A DNA stretch of 7,082 nucleotides from Candidatus Kapaibacterium sp. GTDB taxonomy: Bacteria; Bacteroidota; Ignavibacteria; Kapaibacteriales; UBA2268. Location of the stretch: assembly GCA_027858275.1 (NCBI GenBank), contig JAQIDA010000054.1:1-7082 (forward strand), read 5' to 3'. Within the stretch, counting starts at the first letter, position 1, and every line of letters begins with the position of its first letter. Below the pieces are notes generated by a model. That model made no database searches. It saw only the letters and a program-made list of their open reading frames with translations, and was not told where the DNA came from. Positions 1-6,308 of the stretch are shown here, piece by piece. The translations under genes and the position numbers were made by a program.

Positions 1-86
1 GAATCGGGCATACGAATGTTAGGAACTACTGCACCGGTGAATTCACTAACAATTCCTTGACCGATCTGATTAGACGCGAAAACTAA
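1..86. other. Unassigned window edge upstream of the propeller gene, ending in an in-frame TAA
   Basis: This stretch precedes the first recognisable residues of the beta-propeller protein. The propeller's frame is open from position 3 to 83 and then meets TAA at 84-86, directly before the motif YGNGIYKSTKEG. The translated text before the stop (ending in LIRREN) does not look like a propeller blade to me. Frame +1 is open only to TGA at 58-60, and frame +2 stops at 19-21. The minus strand is open across the whole segment. It may be the damaged 5' part of the same gene, a rearrangement junction, or low-quality contig-edge sequence. No promoter, start codon or signal peptide for the propeller gene is visible here. 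Confidence 0.4.
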
Positions 87-2294
87 TACGGGAACGGAAT
101 ATATAAATCTACAAAAGAGGGTGTAACTTGGAGGCTTCTCGAAAACGCTAAGAGCAAATACGCAGGCGGTGAGGACCAGTTCAATTTTATCTCTCGTTTA
201 GCGGTTAGCCCGACGACAGGAACTATATTCGCCGCTGCTAATAATTACGGAATTCTTCGTTCTGATGATGAAGGGGAGTCTTTCTACGTCGCTCTCGGCG
301 GCAATGATAACTATCGTTACTCGGATGTCTCAGTCGCTTCTGACGGATCTGTCTACGCTGTCCTGTCGGAGTACGGCACGAATCACGCCAGACGAGTTCT
401 GCCGGGAGTTTGGAAATCAACTGATGACGGAAATTATTTCGAGAATATCACTCCGAGTGACTTCCCGTCCAAGCATGAACGCAGTGTGATCGCAGTAGCT
501 CCTTCCAATTCAGAAGTTCTTTATGTTCTGACTTATACCGGGCTTGTCAATGATTATAACACAAATGATATTCGACTTTTTTATATAAACACAGGCACCG
601 GAGTCTCTGAAGATCGAACAGAGAATTTGCCGTTAGCAGGAAGTTATACTAGTATCCTCAATGCTCAGGGCGGATATAATCTGCTTATAAGCGTGAAACC
701 GGATGACGAGAATTATGTCCTTGTCGGCGGAACGAATTTATACAGATCATTCGACGGTTTTCAAACAAAGCCGACTGACATGATGGAATCTTGGATAGGA
801 GGTTATCACCCAAAATCTTATAAATATCCGGGGCAACATCCGGATCAGCATATTTGCGCTTTTGTACCTGACGAGCCAAATAAAATGTGGAGCGGTCACG
901 ACGGCGGATTGAGTTATTGCGATGATATAACAGCCCTGACCAATGACTCAACAGATTTGGAGTGGACGAATATGAATAACGGCTACAATGTGACTCAATT
1001 CTACAATGTGGCAATAGCAGATAAACCTCGTGATTTCAGATTAATTTGCGGTTCGCAGGACAACGGTTCGCCATATTTTATTTCTAATGGAAAAGACATA
1101 GGAGAATCGCAGGATATTTCCGGAGGAGACGGTGCATTTTGTCACTTAGGAGAAAACTATGCTTTTTCGTCCGTATATTTTGGCAGAGTGTTGAGGCATG
1201 CTTATGACGACGACGGCAATCCTCTTAACGGACGTTCTGTTTCTCCTCCGGATGCTGAAGGAGAATTGTTTTTTAATGCTTATGTAGTTGATCCGCTCGA
1301 CGATGAAATTATGTATTTTCCTTCCGGCAGACAACTGTGGCGCAACATCGAAATGCACGCTCCGAATAATGAAGTTCGTGATAAATGGGAGCAGATGTCC
1401 GGATTTGAAATTCCTCCGGGATATTCAATTACTGCGATAAATGTGTCGAAAAATAATCCTCATAATCTCTTGTATTTCGCGGCGAGCAGTCGTTGGGATA
1501 ACCCGATGAAACCTATTATATTCAGGATGGAAAACGCTAATAACGAACTCGCTGATGTAATTGAAGTTTCGATTCCTGACGCTCCGCGCGGAGCGCATGT
1601 CAGCTCAATTGCGATCAGTCCGCACAACGGCGATGAAATTCTTGTTACGATGTCGAATTACAATGTCACAAGCGTTTATCTCTCCACAGACGGAGGATTT
1701 ACTTATGAATCGGTTGAGGGCAATCTTGCTAATATGGGAGATATACCGGGGCCGGCTATAACATCATCTTCTATCCTTCCGTTAGGATTAGTAACGACAC
1801 AAGATCAAGGCGTTGACGGAGTAACAAGCCCGACAATTCCCGCGGGATTAACAGTTTATCTTGTAGGAACCACAACCGGGTTATATTCAACCTTGTTGAT
1901 GCAGGGCAGTCATACTATTTGGAAACGCGAATCTGCAAGGTTGATGGGCAATGTACTTGTCTTCGATATTAAAACAAGATATTCAGATAACTATGCTGCC
2001 GCCGCGACTTTCGGCAGAGGTGTATTTATAACAAAGGGAGAGGTTGATCTGAGCAGTGTAGATGAGAATATCATGCAGAATCAATTAACTTTATCCTCGA
2101 TATACCCTAATCCTGCTAAAAATTATGTTAATATTGAATTTAATAATCCGTTCGTGAGAAATCTGACTTACGCATTGTATGATCTTAAAGGCAGAATTGT
2201 GCAGAATATCAAGCAAATAAGAGGTTTACCCGGCAATCAATCATTGCGAATTGAGACAGGAAATTTGAAGACCGGTGTTTATCTTATTGAGTAA
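87..2294 (+). CDS. Secreted BNR/Asp-box beta-propeller protein with T9SS C-terminal sorting domain (interrupted; 5' end missing)
   Basis: The frame is open for 735 codons between TAA at 84-86 and TAA at 2292-2294. Asp-box-like motifs (S-x-D-x-G-x-T-W) lie at 108-131 (STKEGVTW, Asp replaced), 261-284 (SDDEGESF), 417-440 (STDDGNYF) and 1683-1706 (STDGGFTY). The middle carries signatures of VPS10/sortilin-like, WD40/YVTN/BNR-repeat glycosidase-like proteins: HPDQH (837-851), SGHDGG (891-908) and SQDNGS (1053-1070), followed by GGDGAF. A Por-type sorting tail begins at SSIYPNPAKNYVNIEF, with YPNPA at 2103-2117, then YDLKGRIV and TGVYLIE. The family is exported by Sec, then by T9SS to the surface or medium. 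The enzymatic activity and ligand cannot be named; many such propellers have no proven catalysis. The first usual start codon in frame is GTG at 486, but blade sequence continues 133 codons upstream, so that GTG is internal and no signal peptide is present. The tail is cut by TAA at 2292, with family-like sequence continuing after it. I treat this as one damaged or misread gene. Confidence 0.8.
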   Translation, partial: YGNGIYKSTKEGVTWRLLENAKSKYAGGEDQFNFISRLAVSPTTGTIFAAANNYGILRSDDEGESFYVALGGNDNYRYSDVSVASDGSVYAVLSEYGTNHARRVLPGVWKSTDDGNYFENITPSDFPSKHERSVIAVAPSNSEVLYVLTYTGLVNDYNTNDIRLFYINTGTGVSEDRTENLPLAGSYTSILNAQGGYNLLISVKPDDENYVLVGGTNLYRSFDGFQTKPTDMMESWIGGYHPKSYKYPGQHPDQHICAFVPDEPNKMWSGHDGGLSYCDDITALTNDSTDLEWTNMNNGYNVTQFYNVAIADKPRDFRLICGSQDNGSPYFISNGKDIGESQDISGGDGAFCHLGENYAFSSVYFGRVLRHAYDDDGNPLNGRSVSPPDAEGELFFNAYVVDPLDDEIMYFPSGRQLWRNIEMHAPNNEVRDKWEQMSGFEIPPGYSITAINVSKNNPHNLLYFAASSRWDNPMKPIIFRMENANNELADVIEVSIPDAPRGAHVSSIAISPHNGDEILVTMSNYNVTSVYLSTDGGFTYESVEGNLANMGDIPGPAITSSSILPLGLVTTQDQGVDGVTSPTIPAGLTVYLVGTTTGLYSTLLMQGSHTIWKRESARLMGNVLVFDIKTRYSDNYAAAATFGRGVFITKGEVDLSSVDENIMQNQLTLSSIYPNPAKNYVNIEFNNPFVRNLTYALYDLKGRIVQNIKQIRGLPGNQSLRIETGNLKTGVYLIE
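1580..1595. repeat. Perfect 16-bp GC-rich palindrome inside the propeller gene
   Basis: The sequence CGCTCCGCGCGGAGCG is its own reverse complement. It lies in codons for the Asp-Ala-Pro-Arg-Gly-Ala-His stretch of the propeller gene and is much richer in GC than its surroundings. It could be a protein-binding site or simply a by-product of the Ala-Pro-Arg-Gly-Ala codons. No function is claimed. Confidence 0.5.
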
Positions 2295-2342
2295 TCGGAC
2301 GGATCACATAAAACTACGGCTAAGATAGTAGTATCTAACTAA
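2295..2342 (+). pseudogene. Last 15 codons of the T9SS sorting domain, detached by an in-frame TAA
   Basis: Directly after TAA 2292-2294, in the same frame, the sequence reads SDGSHKTTAKIVVSN and then TAA (2340-2342). Placed after TGVYLIE this completes a standard Por-type tail of the form GVY-hydrophobic-x-hydrophobic-sDG...k.KivV. The stop sits where the family usually has a hydrophobic residue such as Leu or Ile, and a single T-to-A change would turn Leu TTA into TAA. In studied T9SS proteins the final residues of the sorting domain are needed for export, so ending at 2294 should abolish secretion. Whether this is a real mutation or a base-calling error cannot be told from one sequence. 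Confidence 0.75.
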
Positions 2343-2378
2343 TTACAATGTCAATCATATAACAGATGATGCTTAACA

Positions 2379-3074
2379 ATGGAATGTATATATTATCAAG
2401 ATCTAAACGAACAAACAAAGTTTGCCAAAATTATCGGAGCAGAAGCTAAGCATTTAAAAGCTTTGCGACTTCGAGATAATGATAAAATAATGATAACAAA
2501 CGGTACAGGGCTATGTGCTGTGTCGACTGTTCATAGGATTTCTAAAGAGGAGTATAGGCTAAGCGTTAAGGAGTATCTGCCGAACCATGGAGAAATGTCC
2601 CGCACAGTAGGTCTTGCAATCGGTCTGCTAGACAATCGGGATCGTTTCGAGACAGCTTTGGAAAAAGCGGTAGAACTCGGAGTCAGTCATTTTCATCCTG
2701 TTATAAGTGATTATGTTCAGGGAAAGAAATACAATAAGTCCAGAACTGAGCTAAAGGTTATAGCAGCTACGAAGCAATGTAAAAGAGCGAGGCTTATGAG
2801 CGTTTATGATCTTGTTTCAATCATTGATTTTTCCGAAATGACGAAAGATTATGATCAAATTATTCTCGCTGATGAAAACGGACAAGAACCGAATAAAACT
2901 GTTTTGAAGAAATCAGTTCTTCTGCTGATCGGTCCTGAAGGAGGTTTTTCGGAGGAGGAAATCAAAACATTCAAAGAGGACTCGAGGACTGAATTGTGGA
3001 ATCTGGGTAATCGTAGACTGAGAGCTGAAACAGCCGCTGTGATTTGTGCGGGAATTGTATCTGCATCAATGTAA
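2379..3074 (+). CDS. rsmE: 16S rRNA (uracil1498-N3)-methyltransferase RsmE
   Basis: RsmE transfers a methyl group from S-adenosylmethionine to N3 of U1498 in 16S rRNA, in the decoding region of the 30S subunit; it acts in the cytoplasm as a SPOUT-superfamily (knotted) dimer. The 231-residue length is normal for the family. The N-terminal part (about 1-70) fits the PUA-like RNA-binding domain, with the typical YY near the start and EAKHLKALRLRDND. The SPOUT domain follows: ALEKAVELGV around 92-101, a KQCKRAR segment at 132-138, the SAM-binding GPEGGFSEEE at 185-194, and the C-terminal knot motif LGNRRLRAETA at 209-219. The ATG start leaves the expected N-terminus, and the frame has a TGA just upstream at 2367-2369. 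No clear Shine-Dalgarno sequence is visible. It starts 36 nt after the final TAA of the propeller gene, on the same strand, so co-transcription is possible but not shown. It ends 10 nt before the stop of the convergent TPR gene. Confidence 0.95.
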   Translation: MECIYYQDLNEQTKFAKIIGAEAKHLKALRLRDNDKIMITNGTGLCAVSTVHRISKEEYRLSVKEYLPNHGEMSRTVGLAIGLLDNRDRFETALEKAVELGVSHFHPVISDYVQGKKYNKSRTELKVIAATKQCKRARLMSVYDLVSIIDFSEMTKDYDQIILADENGQEPNKTVLKKSVLLLIGPEGGFSEEEIKTFKEDSRTELWNLGNRRLRAETAAVICAGIVSASM

Positions 3075-3080
3075 TTTACT

Positions 3081-3125
3081 AAAATCAGGAGTTGCTGTTC
3101 TGACGAATCTCTCTGATTTTCTTTC
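3081..3125. terminator. Candidate bidirectional Rho-independent terminator between rsmE and the TPR gene
   Basis: AAAATCAG at 3081-3088 pairs perfectly with CTGATTTT at 3113-3120. The stem can be extended by GAG 3089-3091 with CTC 3109-3111 if T3112 bulges, leaving a 17-nt loop. On the plus strand the right arm runs into TTTTCTTTC, giving a U-rich tail for rsmE transcripts. On the minus strand the left arm also ends in four T, so it could stop the TPR transcript. It begins 6 nt after the rsmE stop and overlaps the stop codon and last codons of the TPR gene. The stem is AT-rich and the T-runs are short, so efficiency is uncertain. Confidence 0.45.
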
Positions 3126-4899
3126 GTGCTTTTTGGATATACATTGAGCCGGGATATTTCAAAATAATCTCTGTATAAAATTTCACGGCTTCAGTGTAAT
3201 TTTTCGAAAGAACATATGAATCCGCAATCAGGATTAACGCTTGATCGGCGTAGATGCTTTCGGGATATTCTTCCAAATAATTGACAAGCATAGAATCTGT
3301 TTCATGCTTTTTATTCAGCTTATATCCAAGTTCAGCGGCGCGAATAATGCTTCTGTCGCAGAGATCATCGCCAGCGCTAATTTTTGCAGTCTCTTTAAAA
3401 AGATCATAAGCAGCGTTGAGTTTGTTTTGATATTCTCTTAATTCAGCTTTGGCATATTTTGATAATGCCATAACTAATTCAGTATTCTGCTCTATCATTA
3501 TAACTTTTTCAAGAGCATCATTGGCTGCGTCTGAAGTCGACTGTACACTTATCTTTCCGAGTAACACTTTAGCAGAATCGATATCGCCTTGAAAATATAC
3601 AATTTCGGCAATTTTGTAATCAGCGAGAATTACTTCTTCCGGAGCTATGCGAGTAAACTTTTTTCTCATACCGGCGAAAAGTTCAGAGGCTTTATCCAAA
3701 TCATCTGACATAACATAGATTGATCCGAGCAATATTGAAGCCTTAGCGGCAAGTTTGACATTAGAATGATTGTTGATCAATATTCGAAGTTCTTCTGCTG
3801 CAGATTCAGGCTCGTTTTGTTTGTTAAGCAATATCATCGCGATTCTGTATCGAGCCTCAATAGAAGTGTTTCGTTTGGGATAGTCGTCAATCATCTTTCT
3901 GTATCGATCAATAATTTTTTCAATACGTTCAGTAGATATATCTTTTTCTTCTTGCAACTGCTCCTCAAGCGTTCTGGCGTATCCGTATAGGGCAGATGCA
4001 TAATATTTATTTTTGTCCTTACCGAAATCAATGACCTTACCGTATGCTTTGACAGCGATATAAAAATTACCGTCCTTACGCGCGTTGTTTGCGAATGAGT
4101 AAACTTCTCGCATTTGAGCTTTTAGTATTTGATCAACTTTGACGATTATTTCTAAGGCTTCATCATATTTATTTATTGTGTGAAGAAACCAAGAGTATAA
4201 TTTTAAAAACAGCACATTATTCCGATTGTCTTTTGCTTTATCACGAATAATTTCTCCGACTATATTGACAGCTTGTTTGCTTGTCAGCAGTGCGGATAAG
4301 CGACCTTGCGCCAATGATATATTCTTTGACTGAACAAACATATTAAGCACTTCTTTTGTGCCTTCTGAGTAATTGCCGACAGCAGCGTATAACTGACTGA
4401 GTTCATCTGCGAACAATTTTCTTCCAAGTTCAGAACGCCCTTGCTTATATGTGCTAATTGCTTTCTCGAATTGTAAAACGCTGATCTGAGAGGCAGCGAC
4501 GACAGAGTATGTTGATTTCGATTGTCTGTCTGAGTCCAATGCTTCATCCCAAGCGATGTTTGCCTCTGCGCTGTTTCCGGCCTTCCAGTTTAACTCGCCG
4601 AGAAGAGCGATCATCTGAATTGATTTATCTGTTTCTAATCGTTTTTGAACGAGAGGAAGAAGCTCTGAAAATTTATTCTGAGATTTCATTGTTCTGACCA
4701 TGCCGTCAAAGTATTTTGCATTGCGTGGAGAGGTTCTAACTAATTCTTCGTATAATTGAAGAGCTGAGTCGAAACTGCCGTTGGCTTCATAAGATTCCGC
4801 TAAGTTGAATTTGCGTTCGTCAATGGATTGTGCAGGCAGGGAAGAGGCTGCAATCAACGAGACTGCCATTATCATCATTATATAGCGTAAATATATCAT
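3085..4899 (-). CDS. Exported tetratricopeptide-repeat (TPR) protein, probably periplasmic
   Basis: The 604-residue protein begins with a good Sec signal peptide: Arg5, a hydrophobic core at about 7-20, and probable cleavage after SLPA (residue 23). There is no lipobox cysteine, so a soluble or loosely attached envelope protein is expected rather than a lipoprotein. The rest is almost wholly helical. TPR-like pairs are clear near the N-terminus (KFNLAESYEANGSFDSALQL, then ELVRTSPRN), in the middle (ALYGYARTLEEQ, with IDRYRKMIDDYPKRN and ARYRIAMIL) and at the C-terminus (ADQALILIADSYVLSKNYTE, then YTEIILKYPGSMYIQKARKK). The last part resembles BamD and YbgF/CpoB repeats, which act as scaffolds in outer-membrane assembly or cell-wall complexes; that similarity concerns the fold and does not fix the partner. 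The ATG is supported by GAGGA five bases upstream and by the signal peptide. It is transcribed towards rsmE and divergently from the MFS gene. The exact function is unknown. Confidence 0.85.
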   Translation of the reverse strand: MIYLRYIMMIMAVSLIAASSLPAQSIDERKFNLAESYEANGSFDSALQLYEELVRTSPRNAKYFDGMVRTMKSQNKFSELLPLVQKRLETDKSIQMIALLGELNWKAGNSAEANIAWDEALDSDRQSKSTYSVVAASQISVLQFEKAISTYKQGRSELGRKLFADELSQLYAAVGNYSEGTKEVLNMFVQSKNISLAQGRLSALLTSKQAVNIVGEIIRDKAKDNRNNVLFLKLYSWFLHTINKYDEALEIIVKVDQILKAQMREVYSFANNARKDGNFYIAVKAYGKVIDFGKDKNKYYASALYGYARTLEEQLQEEKDISTERIEKIIDRYRKMIDDYPKRNTSIEARYRIAMILLNKQNEPESAAEELRILINNHSNVKLAAKASILLGSIYVMSDDLDKASELFAGMRKKFTRIAPEEVILADYKIAEIVYFQGDIDSAKVLLGKISVQSTSDAANDALEKVIMIEQNTELVMALSKYAKAELREYQNKLNAAYDLFKETAKISAGDDLCDRSIIRAAELGYKLNKKHETDSMLVNYLEEYPESIYADQALILIADSYVLSKNYTEAVKFYTEIILKYPGSMYIQKARKKIREIRQNSNS

Positions 4900-4904
4900 T
4901 TATA

Positions 4905-4909
4905 TCCTC
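4905..4909 (-). promoter_or_regulatory. Ribosome binding site of the TPR gene
   Basis: On the minus strand GAGGA stands five bases before the ATG at 4899. It supports this start over the internal ATG codons at residues 8, 9 and 11, which would remove the positively charged n-region of the signal peptide. Confidence 0.6.
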
Positions 4910-4923
4910 GAATTCTTATGTTT

Positions 4924-4951
4924 AAAATATATCGATTCAATTATCGACCAA
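4924..4951 (-). promoter_or_regulatory. Candidate Bacteroidota-type promoter of the TPR gene
   Basis: On the minus strand TTG (4951-4949) is followed after 17 nt by TATATTTT (4931-4924), which differs from the Bacteroidota primary-sigma consensus TAnnTTTG only in its last base. Its position predicts a short leader of about 15-20 nt before the ATG at 4899. The region is AT-rich, so chance matches are likely. Confidence 0.35.
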
Positions 4952-4982
4952 AATAATTAACAAGTAATTACTCCTCTGATCG

Positions 4983-5018
4983 TTGTCAGACGTAAAAAAG
5001 GCTTATGTGTTTTACCGT
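4983..5018 (+). promoter_or_regulatory. Weak promoter-like sequence and small hairpin before the MFS gene
   Basis: TTG at 4983-4985 is followed after 18 nt by TATGTGTT (5004-5011), a poor match to TAnnTTTG. Overlapping it, ACGTAAAA (4990-4997) can pair with TTTTACcGT (5010-5018, one bulged C) around a 12-nt loop. This could be an operator or leader hairpin, or chance. The rest of the 135-nt divergent region 4900-5034 holds no gene that I can see. Confidence 0.2.
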
Positions 5019-5034
5019 AAGACTCCATTAAAAT

Positions 5035-6234
5035 ATGTCACTGACTAATAGATCAATCAAATTAAAAGATATAGAGTTTCAAAGAAGAAAAGTGTCTGTG
5101 TTGGCATTTTCTCATTTTACCCATGATCTTTATACTGCATTTTTTGCCGTACTTCTCCCGATAATAAAAGAACGTTTTGCCCTCAATTATTTCATGTCCG
5201 GCTTTCTTGTCTTTTTGATGCGAAGCCCTTCAGTTATCGCTCCGTTTGCGGGAGCTTTAGCAGATCGGGTAAGTCTTAGAATATTCATTGCTGTTACTCC
5301 TGCAGTAACAGCAATAACTATGAGTTTGCTGCCGATTTCCGATTCCTTCGTTTTTGTTTGTATTTTGTTGTTTGCCGCAGGGGCAAGCTCTGCGATCTAT
5401 CACATACCTACACCGGTTATAATTAAACAACTTTCCGGCAATCGAATCGGCAAAGGTATGAGCTATTTCATGGTTGGCGGCGAAACGGCGCGGTTTATGG
5501 GACCGCTCCTTGTGATACAAGCACTTGCTTTGCTCGGAACAGCAAATTTCCATTATGTTATGATATTTGGTTTGATTGTGTCTTTTATACTATTCTATGT
5601 TCTTAAGGATTATCCGACAGGCGTTGTATCAAGAAAAAATAATAATAACAAAATTACTGCAAGTCTTAAGGCAACTTTAAATAAGCATCGGAAGATGTAT
5701 CTTCTGATATTGCTGATAGTGATTTGCAAAGTATTTGTCTCTATCGGCTTCACGGCGTTTTTACCTACTTATCTACAATCAACCGGATTGAGCCTCGAAA
5801 ATGCAGGATTGGGTCTTATCCTTCTTGAAGTTGCAGCTGCCGCCGGTGTTTTTTTTACCGGCAGGATGTCTGATCATACAGGCAGAAGAAGAATATTAGC
5901 ACTGTTGAGTCTTATTTCAACTGTAATGATTATCGTTTTCGTTTATACTAACTCATTTTTTATGTATCCTGTTTTAATGTTAATCGGAATTTTAGCTTTT
6001 ACTTCAGGACCAATTTTAATGGCTGTGTTATTTGATAATGAAAAAAAATATCCGTCTTCGGCAAACAGTCTGATTATGGCTTTCAATTTTGTGTCTGCAG
6101 CCATAGTGTCTTTGGTATTCGGTCAGCTCGGCGATGTGCTTGGGATGAAGACAACTTATCTTATTTCTGCAGGGTTTTCATTGCTGTCAGTTCTATTTAT
6201 TATGATGCTGCCGAAAAAAAATGCAGGTGAATAG
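5035..6234 (+). CDS. MFS transporter, fosmidomycin-resistance (Fsr)-like efflux protein
   Basis: This 399-residue inner-membrane protein has the length and alternating hydrophobic pattern of a 12-helix major facilitator superfamily transporter, which normally works as a proton-driven antiporter. An MFS motif A follows helix 2 (GALADRVSLR, 73-82), and its second-half copy is GRMSDHTGRRR (276-286). Placement in the Fsr group rests on the pattern near helix 1 (SHFTHD, 26-31), on SSAIYHIP (118-125) matching the SSVFHP of E. coli Fsr, and on GKGMSYFMVGGETARFMGPL, matching the VGGNFGSSLGPL region. A basic, Asn/Lys-rich linker (about RKNNNNK) separates the halves, as usual between helices 6 and 7. 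E. coli Fsr exports fosmidomycin; many relatives have unknown substrates, so drug efflux is an inference. The ATG has an A-rich upstream stretch but no clear Shine-Dalgarno sequence. The gene ends in TAG and is followed by a 74-nt gap. Confidence 0.85.
   Translation: MSLTNRSIKLKDIEFQRRKVSVLAFSHFTHDLYTAFFAVLLPIIKERFALNYFMSGFLVFLMRSPSVIAPFAGALADRVSLRIFIAVTPAVTAITMSLLPISDSFVFVCILLFAAGASSAIYHIPTPVIIKQLSGNRIGKGMSYFMVGGETARFMGPLLVIQALALLGTANFHYVMIFGLIVSFILFYVLKDYPTGVVSRKNNNNKITASLKATLNKHRKMYLLILLIVICKVFVSIGFTAFLPTYLQSTGLSLENAGLGLILLEVAAAAGVFFTGRMSDHTGRRRILALLSLISTVMIIVFVYTNSFFMYPVLMLIGILAFTSGPILMAVLFDNEKKYPSSANSLIMAFNFVSAAIVSLVFGQLGDVLGMKTTYLISAGFSLLSVLFIMMLPKKNAGE
5287..5315. repeat. Perfect 12-bp inverted repeat (5-nt loop) inside the MFS gene
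   Basis: ATTGCTGTTACT (5287-5298) is exactly complementary to AGTAACAGCAAT (5304-5315), with CCTGC as the loop. It lies in codons for about residues 85-94 (IAVTPAVTAI), at the start of the helix after motif A. The repeated AVT peptide accounts for only part of the symmetry. A strong mRNA hairpin or a protein-binding site is possible; a regulatory role is unproven. Confidence 0.6.
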
Positions 6235-6236
6235 AC

Positions 6237-6265
6237 TTGTTTGTATGAAATAAATAATATATTTG
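6237..6265 (+). promoter_or_regulatory. Candidate Bacteroidota-type promoter of the PEP/pyruvate-binding gene
   Basis: TTG (6237-6239) and TATATTTG (6258-6265) are separated by 18 nt; the second element is a full match to TAnnTTTG. It sits just after the MFS stop and about 43 nt before the downstream ATG, so the last gene may have its own transcript rather than depend on the MFS gene. I see no terminator hairpin in the 74-nt gap 6235-6308. Confidence 0.45.
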
Positions 6266-6293
6266 AATAATTAAGAAACTCTAACGCTAAAAC

Positions 6294-6300
6294 AAAGGGA
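6294..6300 (+). promoter_or_regulatory. Ribosome binding site of the PEP/pyruvate-binding gene
   Basis: AAAGGGA lies 8 nt before the ATG at 6309 and favours it over the second ATG two codons later (6315), although both are possible. Confidence 0.45.
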
Positions 6301-6308
6301 CAGAATAA

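Noticed and set aside
265..489. 74-residue plus-strand open frame within the propeller gene, and a similar 60-residue minus-strand frame at 238-420
   Set aside because: Both are in other frames over sequence whose main-frame translation has clear Asp boxes; their peptides are low-complexity Ser/Arg/Thr-rich with no recognisable domain.
84..2342. Genome-wide reassignment of TAA to a sense codon, suggested by in-frame TAA at 84 and 2292
   Set aside because: rsmE ends naturally at TAA (3072-3074) at the length expected for its family, and the propeller tail itself ends at TAA 2340. I know of no bacterial lineage with TAA reassigned. Mutation or base error is simpler.
3241..4697. Several 62- to 87-residue frames inside the TPR gene
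   Set aside because: All are frame shadows of the 604-residue TPR protein, which has a signal peptide, a ribosome binding site and a repeat pattern.
5257..5553. 98-residue minus-strand open frame inside the MFS gene
   Set aside because: It is antisense to well-supported transmembrane-protein coding sequence and its translation (rich in Cys, Arg and Asn) resembles no family.
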